Positions 28,367-37,728 of a stretch of DNA of 59,519 nucleotides are shown here, one piece after another. Numbering within the stretch: position 1 is the first letter of the stretch; the number at the start of each line of letters is the position of its first letter. The notes under the pieces are model-generated. The model was given only the letters and a program-made list of their open reading frames with translations. It was not told the origin of the DNA and made no database searches. A program made the position numbers and the translations under genes. This stretch comes from Gloeocapsopsis crepidinum LEGE 06123 (GTDB taxonomy: Bacteria > Cyanobacteriota > Cyanobacteriia > Cyanobacteriales > Chroococcidiopsidaceae): contig NZ_JADEWN010000031.1 of assembly GCF_015207655.1 (NCBI RefSeq), positions 1 to 59,519 of the forward strand. Reading direction: 5' to 3'.

Positions 28367-28525
28367 ATGGGTAAGCTTTTGTACAGTGCTAGCGTAGTTT
28401 TGCGCCTCGAACTATTTGTTGGTTTAGTCGGCTTAATACTGTTTTTAGGATACTTGGGATTTACAAACTATCGTAGTGATTATACGCCTTATATTTCACC
28501 CACTTCACCAGTAATACAAAACTAG
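28367..28525 (+). CDS. Small membrane protein of unknown function
   Basis: From ATG 28367 the frame gives 52 residues with one strong membrane segment (LFVGLVGLILFLGYLGF) and a short polar tail. The frame could begin at GTG 28319, but the ATG seems more natural. The ribosome site is weak. A hairpin follows directly. I do not recognise the family; small single-span proteins of this kind are common in cyanobacteria and are often unannotated. Confidence 0.4.
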   Translation: MGKLLYSASVVLRLELFVGLVGLILFLGYLGFTNYRSDYTPYISPTSPVIQN

Positions 28526-28537
28526 GAAGTGCGTTTT

Positions 28538-28563
28538 CACTCCCTAGTTGTGTTCTAGGAGTG
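28538..28563. terminator. Hairpin between convergent genes
   Basis: CACTCCCTAG (28538-28547) pairs with CTAGGAGTG (28555-28563) with one bulged C. It lies between the end of the small membrane ORF (plus) and the end of the M48 peptidase gene (minus), so it could terminate both. No long T-run is present. Confidence 0.5.
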
Positions 28564-28565
28564 AT

Positions 28566-30560
28566 TTAAAAGAGTAGTAGTATCACTAAACCTAAAATAA
28601 TTGCACCACCTCCTGTAACATACAACCAAAAGCGGTGATAGCTGTTAACAACAGTACCTGCATCGGTGCGCAACTGCGCTAAATCTAGCCAGGGCATAAC
28701 ACCACGGCGAAACCAACCAACGGTACTCACTGGGGAACCAATTAAGTTTTTGACGCGGTTCATACCAAAAAAGAAGTTTCCAAACGCACCGAAGCGCGAA
28801 GCATAGCGTAGATAGATCATACCTGTACGGTCTTGTAGCTTCAAATCAGAACCAAACTGATAGCCAGCATCACCACGCCCAATTAATTCACCTTTAAGTC
28901 GGATTGGTTTACCGCGCAAGGGACTTGCGTAGGGATCAGACATTAAGTTAAGAACATCAGAACTAGCGGTAAATTGAAAATCAGGAAACATCACCGCTGT
29001 TTTAATTAAAGTTCCTATGCCAAAACCGATGAGAACTGTTGTCAGGATAACTGTTCCACTCGCAATTTCGGCAGAAAATAGTAGTAAACCAACGACAAGA
29101 CCAATAAGAATTCCGATCGCTTCTGCACCATAAAGTAAGACATCTAACGCAAAGTTACCGTAGAGTTTTTTCTTATCAAGACTTTTACCCTCAGCAACAA
29201 CACGACTAAAATCAAATTCAGTTTCTAATCCTAGTTGTTCGGCATAAGTACTCAAAGCACGGACGCGTTTTCCAGTCAAGGGGTGGGTGGAATTGAATTC
29301 CATGAACCAACCCCAAGGGTTAAACATATCCCACAAGAAAACACGCCCTAGTTGTTGCGGTTGCGCAATTTGATACGCGGTTCCGGTTGCTGTCGCAGCT
29401 TTGGCGTCGTAGATACCTAAAGCACGAGTACCTTCAATTAAGCGGCTTGGTTCAGCAGCGTGTTTACTTTCTTCTAAAACACCGTAGGCGATCTTGACTA
29501 AAGCGCGAGATAGTGCATTAGGATTACCTGTGGCTTCAGCCGCGAAATGATCCGCATAGTATTCGCGCGTGCGTGAGAGGTAAAGAAGTAGATAAGTTCC
29601 GACTATGTAAAACACGTAGGCTACTGCTGCAGCTGTACCTGCGGCATTTTTAATTTTTTCACCACCACTTCTTCCTAACCTGCGAGCAAAGGTATAAATT
29701 AAGTAAGTGATTTGGACTAGAGTTGACGCCAGCGTCATCACAGCAAAGTCCCAGTGGACAATGTGACCGAGTTCATGCGCGTATACTGTAGCAATTTCGT
29801 CGTCTTCTAAGTATGTGAAAAGTCCTTGGCTGACGACTAAACGCGCTGTATTCGGTAGCGAACCATAGGTAAAAGCAGTGGGGTTTTGATCGTCAATAAT
29901 TCCTAATCTGGGCTGCTGTAGCTTTTGTTAGGCACAGATACGCTGAATGATTCTGGCAGCTTCTGGACTCTGGTGTTGTACTTCTGCTAAAGATACCCAG
30001 CGAGTATGATACAGCGAATTCTGCATCAAGTCCATGAGTAGTGGTGATAGGAAAAAGGCTGCGGTATTGAATACGAGTGTCCCAACGATCGCAACCATCA
30101 ATCCGCTGGTAGGATTATCGCTACTGAGGATGAATGTCAGTGCTAAAAATAAGACGAACACCATTCCTAAGAGCAATGTTATAGTTACGCCGGAGGCAAG
30201 CGCAAGATTACTCGCAACACCGCTTATGGCAAGTTTGATTCCTGCTTGTGCAGCTCGTTTCGGTTTACTGTGTTTAATACGGGATTGCGATTGATTATTT
30301 AAATCAAGTGCCTGCTTTGCCCACTTTTGGGCTTCTGAGTTGGGATGAGTTGCTAGCTGTTTTGCCAAGGCGATCGCTTGTTGCTTTTGATGTGTTTTTT
30401 GGTACGCTTTGATTAACCAAAACTGTGCTTGTAGATAGTATTTATTGTTATGTTTGATACTACTATTGCAATATTTTTCTAGTAATTCTACTGCATCGTA
30501 GTAACGTTGTTGTTGGTAAGCTTCTACGGCTGTTTGTAATAATTCAAATTGAGGAGACAT
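28566..30560 (-). pseudogene. M48 metallopeptidase with TPR-like N-terminus, split by an in-frame TAA
   Basis: One continuous minus-strand frame runs from ATG 30560 (MSPQFELL, GAGG-type ribosome site) to 28566 with a single TAA at 29928-29930, codon 211 of about 664. Before the stop: a helical TPR-like region (about 1-100) and two membrane segments. After it: the zinc motif HELGH (29763-29777), more membrane segments, and a C-terminal region with HPLTGKRV. No ATG, GTG or TTG occurs between the TAA and the HELGH motif, so the protease part cannot be re-initiated with its active site. The rest is undamaged, so the lesion is recent, suppressed, or a sequencing error. Confidence 0.85.
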
Positions 30561-30801
30561 AAGATTGCCTCTGTAAGTTCTTGTTTTTATATATACCCAG
30601 AACTTCAAGAATACTTGCGCTCAATTTGGAGCAGTTTAATGAAGATTGTGTAAATTATGACTTGAAAGAACCTGACTAAACGCACAGGAAGTGGGAAATA
30701 GTTAATTAAGAACTACGTTCGCGCACAAAGGTGCCGGAGGCAATCATTACGAATGAGAACAATGATTGATAGGATTGTAAAGCAGTCATTATTGTAATGT
30801 T

Positions 30802-32100
30802 ATGACTACTCAAATTGACCTTCCCTTAACTGCGATCGCCCGCAAAACTCGTGACTGCGCGCAAACATTAGCAGTTTTATCTACTGAACAGAAGAATCAG
30901 GCAATTGAGGCGATCGCGCAAGCTTTAGAATCAGCTACAGATGAAATTTTGGCAGCAAATGCGGCGGATTGTGCAGCAGCATACGATAAAATTCCTAAAC
31001 CACTGTATCATCGGCTGAAGTTAGATAGAGCGAAGTTGCAAAGTGCGATCGCGGGAGTCCGTGATGTCGGAAAACTTGCCGATCCAGTAGGGGAAGTGCA
31101 AATTCATCGTCAGCTTGATGATAGTTTAATTCTCAAGCGCGTGACTTGTCCTTTAGGTGTATTAGGTGTCATTTTTGAAGCTCGTCCTGATGCAGCAATT
31201 CAAATTTCCGCTTTGGCGATAAAATCAGGAAATGGTGTCATTCTTAAGGGTGGTAAAGAAGCAACACGCTCTTGTGAGGCTATTGTTAAAGCAATTCATC
31301 TCGGATTGTCTCAAACAGTAATTAGTCCTGATGTTGTCCAGTTATTGACAACCCGTGAAGAAACACTGAAATTGTTGCAACTCGATCAATTTGTTGATTT
31401 GATCATTCCTAGAGGTTCTAATTCGTTTGTGCGCTTTGTACAGGAAAATACGCACATTCCTGTGTTAGGTCATGCTGATGGTGTGTGTCATCTTTATATT
31501 GATCGTGCAGCCGATTTAAGTAAAGCCGTAGCAGTTACTATAGATTCAAAAACGCAGTATCCAGCGGCGTGTAATGCAATTGAAACCTTGTTAATTCATC
31601 AAGCGATCGCACCAGCATTTTTAACACTTGTCGCCCCAGCGATGCAACAACATAATGTTGAATTACGCGGTGATGTAGAAACTCGCAAAATTTTGGATAT
31701 TGCACCTGCAACAGAAACCGACTGGTCAACTGAATACAGCGATTTGATTTTATCAATTAAGGTTGTCGATTCTTTAACAGATGCGATCGCACACATTAAT
31801 GAATATGGTTCGGGACACACGGATGCGATCGTGACTGAAAATGCAGAAACAGCGGATACTTTCTTAGCGCAAGTTAACGCAACAGGAGTTTTTCATAATT
31901 GTTCCACACGCTTTGCTGATGGCTTCCGTTACGGTTTTGGTGCTGAAGTCGGAATTAGTACACAAAAACTACCGCCTCGCGGTCCTGTAGGACTAGAAGG
32001 TTTAGTAACTTATAAGTACAAACTGACTGGCGAGGGTCATGTTGTGGCAACTTACACTGGTGAAAATTCTAAGTTATTTACTCACAAAGACTTGGACTAA
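30802..32100 (+). CDS. proA: Glutamate-5-semialdehyde dehydrogenase (gamma-glutamyl phosphate reductase)
   Basis: The second enzyme of proline synthesis: NADPH-dependent reduction of gamma-glutamyl phosphate to glutamate semialdehyde in the cytosol. The 432-residue length is normal. Family segments include [54 protein letters not shown], the catalytic Cys in [14 protein letters not shown], and the end [13 protein letters not shown]. It is monocistronic here. The upstream neighbour is divergent and the downstream menF is convergent. Confidence 0.97.
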   Translation: MTTQIDLPLTAIARKTRDCAQTLAVLSTEQKNQAIEAIAQALESATDEILAANAADCAAAYDKIPKPLYHRLKLDRAKLQSAIAGVRDVGKLADPVGEVQIHRQLDDSLILKRVTCPLGVLGVIFEARPDAAIQISALAIKSGNGVILKGGKEATRSCEAIVKAIHLGLSQTVISPDVVQLLTTREETLKLLQLDQFVDLIIPRGSNSFVRFVQENTHIPVLGHADGVCHLYIDRAADLSKAVAVTIDSKTQYPAACNAIETLLIHQAIAPAFLTLVAPAMQQHNVELRGDVETRKILDIAPATETDWSTEYSDLILSIKVVDSLTDAIAHINEYGSGHTDAIVTENAETADTFLAQVNATGVFHNCSTRFADGFRYGFGAEVGISTQKLPPRGPVGLEGLVTYKYKLTGEGHVVATYTGENSKLFTHKDLD

Positions 32101-32129
32101 AAGTGGCATAAGCACCTTAGTTGTGTTTC

Positions 32130-33542
32130 TTAAACTAAAGCTTTGAGTAAGGCTTGGAGTTTAAGCTGAATTTCCGCAATTTCGCGATCAGGATTGGAAC
32201 CCGCAACAATACCCGCACCAGCATAAAGTCTCGCGCGATCGCCATCAATCAAAGCAGAACGAATTCCGACAATAAACTCACAGTTTCCTTGATCGTCAAG
32301 CCAGCCCAAAGGTGCAGCATACAAACCACGTTCAAACGTCTCATAGTCTTGAATCTTCGTACAAGCGACATCGCGCGAGACACCCGCTACTGCAGGAGTA
32401 GGATGTAGTGCAGCAACAATTTCTAAAGGATGCACATTTGCTGGTAATTTTGCTTGAACTGGCGTCCACAAATGCTGAATATTAGAGAGTTGCCGCAGTC
32501 GAGGTGGTAAGGTTTGTGGCACTATCCCTAATTGATACAGGCACTGAGTAATAAAATCAAGCACAACGCGATGTTCGTGTCTTTCTTTTTCACTATTCAA
32601 TAAACAATTCGCTAATCTAGTATCTTCTGCTAAAGTTTTTCCGCGCGGTGCTGATCCTGCTAATGCGTCGGTACTTAATTGTTGATTATTAATATTAATT
32701 AAACGTTCTGGACTTGCCCCAATAAAGTTTTGTCCATTACCATTACTAACTGCAAAAATGTAGCATCCTGGATGAATGTTACGCAGGTTATCGAGAGAGT
32801 GAAATAGTCTAAAAGGTTCGTCACAAACTACATCAAGAGGATGTGCTAAAACGATTTTTTGTAAGTAATTTGACTCAATTAACTTCAAACTAGATGTAAT
32901 TGATTGTTTAAAATTTTTAATGTTTTTTATCTGTTGGCTGTGAATGATCGACTTATAATTATTTTTTAAATTATTTTGAAATTTTAATAAGTTTATTGTT
33001 TTAATCTTTTGACACCACTCCTGGTATAATCCACTTAAATTTGTCTCCTTATCTATTAAGAAGTTTGCAACTAATATACAGCGATCGCTACAGCGAGATA
33101 TCTGCAAGCGAGGTAGAAAAATAGTAGCTGCTGGAAAAGGATAATCTATTTGAGACGTTTCATTAAAGAAACTGAAGCTACAAAAAAAGTGAGGTCCTGT
33201 AGAAACTTGATTACTTGTAGCTACTTGAATAGTTTTATCAAGGCATGAATCAATAAACTTTTGCACTTGAGAAAAACGATTTACCCCATCAGTTTGTAGT
33301 TGGGCAACAGCATCAATAGCAGCGATCGCTTGTTGATTACTTTTGTTCTCAAAGTAAAAACTTAGTTGATTTGGCTGCGCTATTTCCTGAAGTGCTACTA
33401 ACGGATCGACGTTCTCAACTTCAAGAGAAATACTGACTATATGTGAAGAATCTACTGCACAATTTTGTTGACAATGTGAAAGAAACTGGTATAGCTCATT
33501 GTGGTAAAGAAACGTATTAGGGCGACACGGTAAAACTGGCAT
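32130..33542 (-). CDS. menF: Isochorismate synthase
   Basis: Converts chorismate to isochorismate, the first step of phylloquinone (vitamin K1) synthesis. The 470-residue protein has a divergent N-terminal half and the conserved chorismate-binding half: KIVLAHPLDV, FIGASPERLI, ALAGSAPRGKT, EHRVVLDFITQCL, HPTPAVAGVSRDVA, ERGLYAAPLGWLD and RLYAGAGIVAGSNPD. Mg-binding and catalytic Glu/Lys positions are in these blocks. It is divergent from menA, forming a cyanobacterial men locus. Confidence 0.93.
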   Translation of the reverse strand: MPVLPCRPNTFLYHNELYQFLSHCQQNCAVDSSHIVSISLEVENVDPLVALQEIAQPNQLSFYFENKSNQQAIAAIDAVAQLQTDGVNRFSQVQKFIDSCLDKTIQVATSNQVSTGPHFFCSFSFFNETSQIDYPFPAATIFLPRLQISRCSDRCILVANFLIDKETNLSGLYQEWCQKIKTINLLKFQNNLKNNYKSIIHSQQIKNIKNFKQSITSSLKLIESNYLQKIVLAHPLDVVCDEPFRLFHSLDNLRNIHPGCYIFAVSNGNGQNFIGASPERLININNQQLSTDALAGSAPRGKTLAEDTRLANCLLNSEKERHEHRVVLDFITQCLYQLGIVPQTLPPRLRQLSNIQHLWTPVQAKLPANVHPLEIVAALHPTPAVAGVSRDVACTKIQDYETFERGLYAAPLGWLDDQGNCEFIVGIRSALIDGDRARLYAGAGIVAGSNPDREIAEIQLKLQALLKALV

Positions 33543-33876
33543 GGATGTCGAAAAAGTAAATTTTTTTAAAGTTTTCTTCCTGACTTGTGATTAACCGTGG
33601 TGCATTTCTAGTAGCATACTTATGCTGTGATTAACCACTCTGCTGGCTAGTGACAATCTACTAGGCAGGCTTGGGAGGGCTTTTGCTGTATAAGACTTCT
33701 TTGTCAAAGTACATCATCATTGCAGTTTAATATCTCATACTATGTTACAAAATCGACAATATTCAAATATTTCTTTATAATTTTCTATTAAAAACATGAT
33801 GATTTTAGCTACTACAAAGAAAGTTTAATAATATAACAACTTTCATGTAATCTAGCAGTTGAATTAAGCTAACATA
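33543..33876. other. Divergent menF-menA intergenic region
   Basis: This 334-base AT-rich gap separates the oppositely transcribed menF and menA and must hold both promoters. I see no convincing paired -35/-10 boxes, no reading frame and no strong hairpin. TATTTCTTTATAATTTTC at about 33767-33784 contains a TATAAT that could serve menA-side transcription. Confidence 0.4.
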
Positions 33877-34782
33877 ATGACTACAAAACTGATAGAATAT
33901 CCAAATACCAAACTATGGATGGCAGCAATTAAGCCACCGATGTACAGTGTGGCAATTATGCCAATATGGATAGGAAGTGCGGTTGCCTTTGCTGAAACTA
34001 AATATTTTCATCCAGCAGTATTTTCTACATTTATAGCAGCAGCTATCTTCATTCTTGCTTGGGAGAATTTAAGCAATGATGTATTTGATTCAGAAACTGG
34101 AATAGATAAAAATAAAGCTCATTCTCTTGTTAATTTAACAGGAAATAAATCATTTGTATTTTGGTTAGGAAATTTCTGTTTAGCTTTGGGGTTATTAGGA
34201 ATACTATTAATTGCTTGGTGGCAACAAGATTTAACCGTAATTGGTGTAATTTTGTTATGCTGTTTATTAGGTTATATGTACCAAGGACCACCTTTTCGTT
34301 TAGGGTATCAGGGTTTAGGAGAAGTTATTTGCTTTTTTTGTTTTGGTCCACTAGCCGTTGCAGCAGCATACTATAGTCAAACTCAATCTTGGTCATTGAC
34401 GAGCTTAGCCGCAAGTGTCATTGTAGGGATTGTGACAAGTTTAATTTTATTTTGTTCGCATTTTCATCAAGTAAAAGACGATTTAGCCGCTGGAAAGCGA
34501 TCGCCAATTGTCCGTATTGGTACAAAAAGATCCGCGCAAATTTTGCCTTGGGTTGGTGGTAGTATCTATATTCTCGCTATTTTCTTCGTACTGTTTGGGA
34601 TATTTCCAACTTGGACGTTACTTAGCTTGATCAGTTTACCCTGTGCATTGAAGCTATTTCGTCATGTTTTGGAATATTATAATCAACCAGAAAAAGTCAG
34701 CAACTGTAAATTCTTAGCTGTAGAAATGCATTTTTGGAGTAGTTTACTGTTAGGTTTAGGTTTTATCCTATCAGTAACTTAA
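33877..34782 (+). CDS. menA: 1,4-dihydroxy-2-naphthoate phytyltransferase
   Basis: An integral membrane UbiA-family prenyltransferase that attaches the phytyl chain to dihydroxynaphthoate in phylloquinone synthesis. The 301 residues contain about eight membrane segments. The first Asp-rich motif appears as NLSNDVFDSETGID (about 66-79) and the second as HFHQVKDDLAAGKRSPIVRIG (about 190-210). The N-terminus KLWMAAIKPPMYSVAIMPIWIG is typical of the cyanobacterial enzymes. It is followed by menC and menE in the same direction. Confidence 0.95.
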   Translation: MTTKLIEYPNTKLWMAAIKPPMYSVAIMPIWIGSAVAFAETKYFHPAVFSTFIAAAIFILAWENLSNDVFDSETGIDKNKAHSLVNLTGNKSFVFWLGNFCLALGLLGILLIAWWQQDLTVIGVILLCCLLGYMYQGPPFRLGYQGLGEVICFFCFGPLAVAAAYYSQTQSWSLTSLAASVIVGIVTSLILFCSHFHQVKDDLAAGKRSPIVRIGTKRSAQILPWVGGSIYILAIFFVLFGIFPTWTLLSLISLPCALKLFRHVLEYYNQPEKVSNCKFLAVEMHFWSSLLLGLGFILSVT

Positions 34783-34879
34783 ATAAGGGTAATGATATCA
34801 ATTTAATTGAATAGCTAGTCATAGATAACGATTAGTGATTAGCAATTAGCTTTTTACTTAAGCACTTCAATGACTGCCT

Positions 34880-35848
34880 GTGAAAATACCAACTTATCAA
34901 TTTGAATTTCGCTACTATCAAAGGCAGTTTCAGTCACCTTTGCACACAAGTCATGGTAACTGGGAAGTACGCACAGGAATTATCCTACGTTTTACAGATA
35001 AGATGGGCAAAGTTAGCTATGGTGAAATTGCCCCGATAAGATGGTTTGGTTCAGAAACGATAGAACAAGCTGAGACTTTCTGCTGTCAGCTACCACAAGA
35101 ATTAACTCCAGAAATGATTTTTTCGATTCCTGATACTCTACCTGCGTGTCAGTTCGGGTTTGAGTCAGCATTGGCAGAGGTTAGGGATAGAGAACATAAT
35201 CTAGAGTGTTGTGGGTTGTTACCTGCGGGAAACGCAGCTTTAGTCGCTTGGCAGAGATTGTGGGAAGAAGGTTATCGTACCTTTAAATGGAAAATTGGCG
35301 TTGAGGCGATCGCACAAGAACTAGAAATCTTTGAAAAACTGATGCGATTACCTGTATCAGCGAAACTGAGATTAGATGCTAATGGAGGATTGAGTTACAG
35401 CCAGGCGAATTTATGGTTACAGAGGTGCGATCGCACCTCTGAAGATCCAACAATATCTGTAGAAGTTGAATATCTAGAACAACCACTAGCAGTAGCAGAA
35501 TTTGCCGTGATGTTAGAGTTGAGTCGCAGCTACAAATGTGCAATTGCCTTAGATGAGTCAGTCGCAACACTCCAACAACTACAAGAGTGTTATCACAAAG
35601 GCTGGCGAGGAATTTTTATTATTAAGCCAGCGATCGCCGGTTTTCCCTCACGTTTGCGCCAGTTTTGTCACAAATATCAAATCGATGCAGTCTTCTCCTC
35701 TGTCTTTGAAACTGAAATTGGTAGGTTAGCGGCTTTGAGACTTGCAACTGAACTATCTTCTCCCCATCGGGCGATTGGATTTGGAGTAGATCATTTGCTT
35801 CAAGAAGCGGATAGTCACTGGCTAGAAAACTTATGGAATACTCGCTAG
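34880..35848 (+). CDS. menC: o-Succinylbenzoate synthase
   Basis: An enolase-superfamily enzyme that dehydrates SHCHC to o-succinylbenzoate. The 322 residues include the catalytic Lys motif FKWKIG (about 136-141), metal ligands in LRLDANGG (about 163-170), VEYLEQPL and ALDESVA, and the second catalytic Lys in FIIKPAIAG. Translation probably starts at GTG 34880. The 3' end overlaps menE by 16 bases, indicating an operon. Confidence 0.94.
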   Translation: MKIPTYQFEFRYYQRQFQSPLHTSHGNWEVRTGIILRFTDKMGKVSYGEIAPIRWFGSETIEQAETFCCQLPQELTPEMIFSIPDTLPACQFGFESALAEVRDREHNLECCGLLPAGNAALVAWQRLWEEGYRTFKWKIGVEAIAQELEIFEKLMRLPVSAKLRLDANGGLSYSQANLWLQRCDRTSEDPTISVEVEYLEQPLAVAEFAVMLELSRSYKCAIALDESVATLQQLQECYHKGWRGIFIIKPAIAGFPSRLRQFCHKYQIDAVFSSVFETEIGRLAALRLATELSSPHRAIGFGVDHLLQEADSHWLENLWNTR

Positions 35849-37194
35849 AGGATTTTACAAACTACATAGAGAATCATTTACTTTGTGAAAACAGCGATCG
35901 CCTACCGCAGTTAACTGAGGAGATCTACTCACAAATTACTCAGCCTCGAACACAGATTCCTAACATTCTTATAGCTGAGAGAGAACCAACAAAATTTTTA
36001 GCCTATTTTATGGCTACTTGTGCAGCTGGCTATCCTATTTTTCTATGTAACCCTGACTGGGGAGAACAAGAATGGCAACAAGTATTCGACTTAGTTCAAC
36101 CTGACATCATTTTAGCAAATGACGACTTAGACAAACTACCCATTACTAGCAAACAAGTTTCAATAACCAATTATCAATTACCAATTACCCAACAAATCAT
36201 GATTCCCACTGGTGGCTCATCAGGTAAAATAAAATTTGCCATTCACACCTGGGAAACACTCATAGCATCAGTAATAGGTTTTAGACAATATTTTCAACTT
36301 CAGCAAGTTAATTCTTACTGCATACTGCCACTGTATCACGTCAGTGGATTAATGCAGTTTATTCGTTCTTTTACAAGCGGAGGAAAGTTAGTTATTCAAA
36401 ACTTCAAGCAACTAGAATATCAAGGAAAATATCAAGTCAACCCTGTAGAATTTTTTATTTCTTTAGTACCAACGCAACTACAACGACTATTACAAGCACG
36501 AGTTAGCGATCGCTTAGCACAATTTCAAACTGTGTTATTGGGTGGTGCGCCAGCATGGAATGAACTATTAGTAGAAGCCCGATCCAAAAATATTCCTTTA
36601 GCACTTACCTATGGGATGACAGAAACTGCTTCGCAAATAGCAACTCTCAAACCAGAAGACTTTTTACAAGGAAAAGATAATTGTGGGAAAATTCTGCCTC
36701 ATGCAAAAGTTGAAATTTGCAGTACACAAAACCAAATCGGTAATATTAAAATTCAATCTAAATCTTTAGCCCTAGGCTATTACCCTAATGTTTTTGAAAT
36801 ACCTGAGTTAATATTAGATGACCTAGGGTATTTTGATTCTCAAGGCTATCTAAATATTATCGGACGTAGCAGTGAAAAAATTATTACTGGCGGAGAAAAC
36901 ATTTATCCAATCGAAATTGAAACAGCCATTCGCGATACCAAAATGGTCAACGATATTTGTATTGTTGGCATTCCAGATCGTCACTGGGGACAAGCAGTAA
37001 CAGCAATCTATGTTCCTAAATCAACTACATCCATAACAACCTTGCAAACAACTCTCAAAAACAAACTAAGTAAATTCAAAATCCCCAAACATTGGGTTTC
37101 CCTCACTATATTACCCCGCAACACCCAAGGAAAAGTTAACCGTCAACATCTACAACAACTCGCCTTAAACATACTCCAAGAAAAATCTCTTTAA
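35833..37194 (+). CDS. menE: 2-succinylbenzoate-CoA ligase
   Basis: An adenylating enzyme (ANL superfamily) that activates succinylbenzoate with ATP and CoA. The 453 residues carry the P-loop-like IPTGGSSGKIKFAIHTW (about 126-142), the A5 motif LTYGMTETASQIA, GYFDSQGYLNIIGRSSEKIITGGENIYPIEIE and the A10 Lys near NTQGKVNRQHLQ. The start overlaps menC by 16 bases. It is slightly shorter than some homologues but complete. Confidence 0.94.
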   Translation: MEYSLEDFTNYIENHLLCENSDRLPQLTEEIYSQITQPRTQIPNILIAEREPTKFLAYFMATCAAGYPIFLCNPDWGEQEWQQVFDLVQPDIILANDDLDKLPITSKQVSITNYQLPITQQIMIPTGGSSGKIKFAIHTWETLIASVIGFRQYFQLQQVNSYCILPLYHVSGLMQFIRSFTSGGKLVIQNFKQLEYQGKYQVNPVEFFISLVPTQLQRLLQARVSDRLAQFQTVLLGGAPAWNELLVEARSKNIPLALTYGMTETASQIATLKPEDFLQGKDNCGKILPHAKVEICSTQNQIGNIKIQSKSLALGYYPNVFEIPELILDDLGYFDSQGYLNIIGRSSEKIITGGENIYPIEIETAIRDTKMVNDICIVGIPDRHWGQAVTAIYVPKSTTSITTLQTTLKNKLSKFKIPKHWVSLTILPRNTQGKVNRQHLQQLALNILQEKSL

Positions 37195-37214
37195 TCCTCT
37201 TTCCTCTGCGTTTT

Positions 37215-37634
37215 CTATGTTTCCGTGATTTGTTCTCCCCACTGCTGCAACCATAGCCCCATTTCCATAGATAATTCTTGCCGTTTTCTACTCTTGCCAT
37301 CAATACAAACGTGTCGAGTTAGTGCTTTCGCCGCCATTTTTTCTCCAACAGAAATCTCATAAGCAATTTCAAAACTATCACTCTGTAATTTTTGTGGAGT
37401 CAAACTAATAGACAAACTATCTCCACAAAACAGAGGACGAAAAAAATCTACACTAGTATGAACAATTGGAAATGCAGTAGTGGAATTACTAAAAAACACC
37501 TTTAGATCGAAACCTGAAACTGCTAACGAAGCCTCATAAGCTTCGTGACACATTGTTAAAACATTAGCAAAATAAACGACACCAGCAGCATCAGTATCTT
37601 GAAAGCGAACAGTACGAGTATAAGTAAATGCCAT
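37215..37634 (-). CDS. menI: 1,4-dihydroxy-2-naphthoyl-CoA thioesterase (hot-dog fold)
   Basis: A 139-residue 4HBT-type hot-dog thioesterase. The N-terminus [27 protein letters not shown] contains the catalytic Asp (DTDAAG) and the HEAYE helix. In cyanobacteria this subgroup hydrolyses DHNA-CoA in phylloquinone synthesis. Its position tail-to-tail with menE supports that assignment. Homologues are known from cyanobacteria as DHNA-CoA hydrolases; other acyl-CoA substrates cannot be excluded. Confidence 0.88.
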   Translation of the reverse strand: MAFTYTRTVRFQDTDAAGVVYFANVLTMCHEAYEASLAVSGFDLKVFFSNSTTAFPIVHTSVDFFRPLFCGDSLSISLTPQKLQSDSFEIAYEISVGEKMAAKALTRHVCIDGKSRKRQELSMEMGLWLQQWGEQITET

Positions 37635-37728
37635 TTGGAGTTATTGAGAACGAGTTAGGCACAAGATACATACCCTAAATCTAAGACTAGTTTAATTACA
37701 TTACTGATCTAGTAACAATGCACTATTC

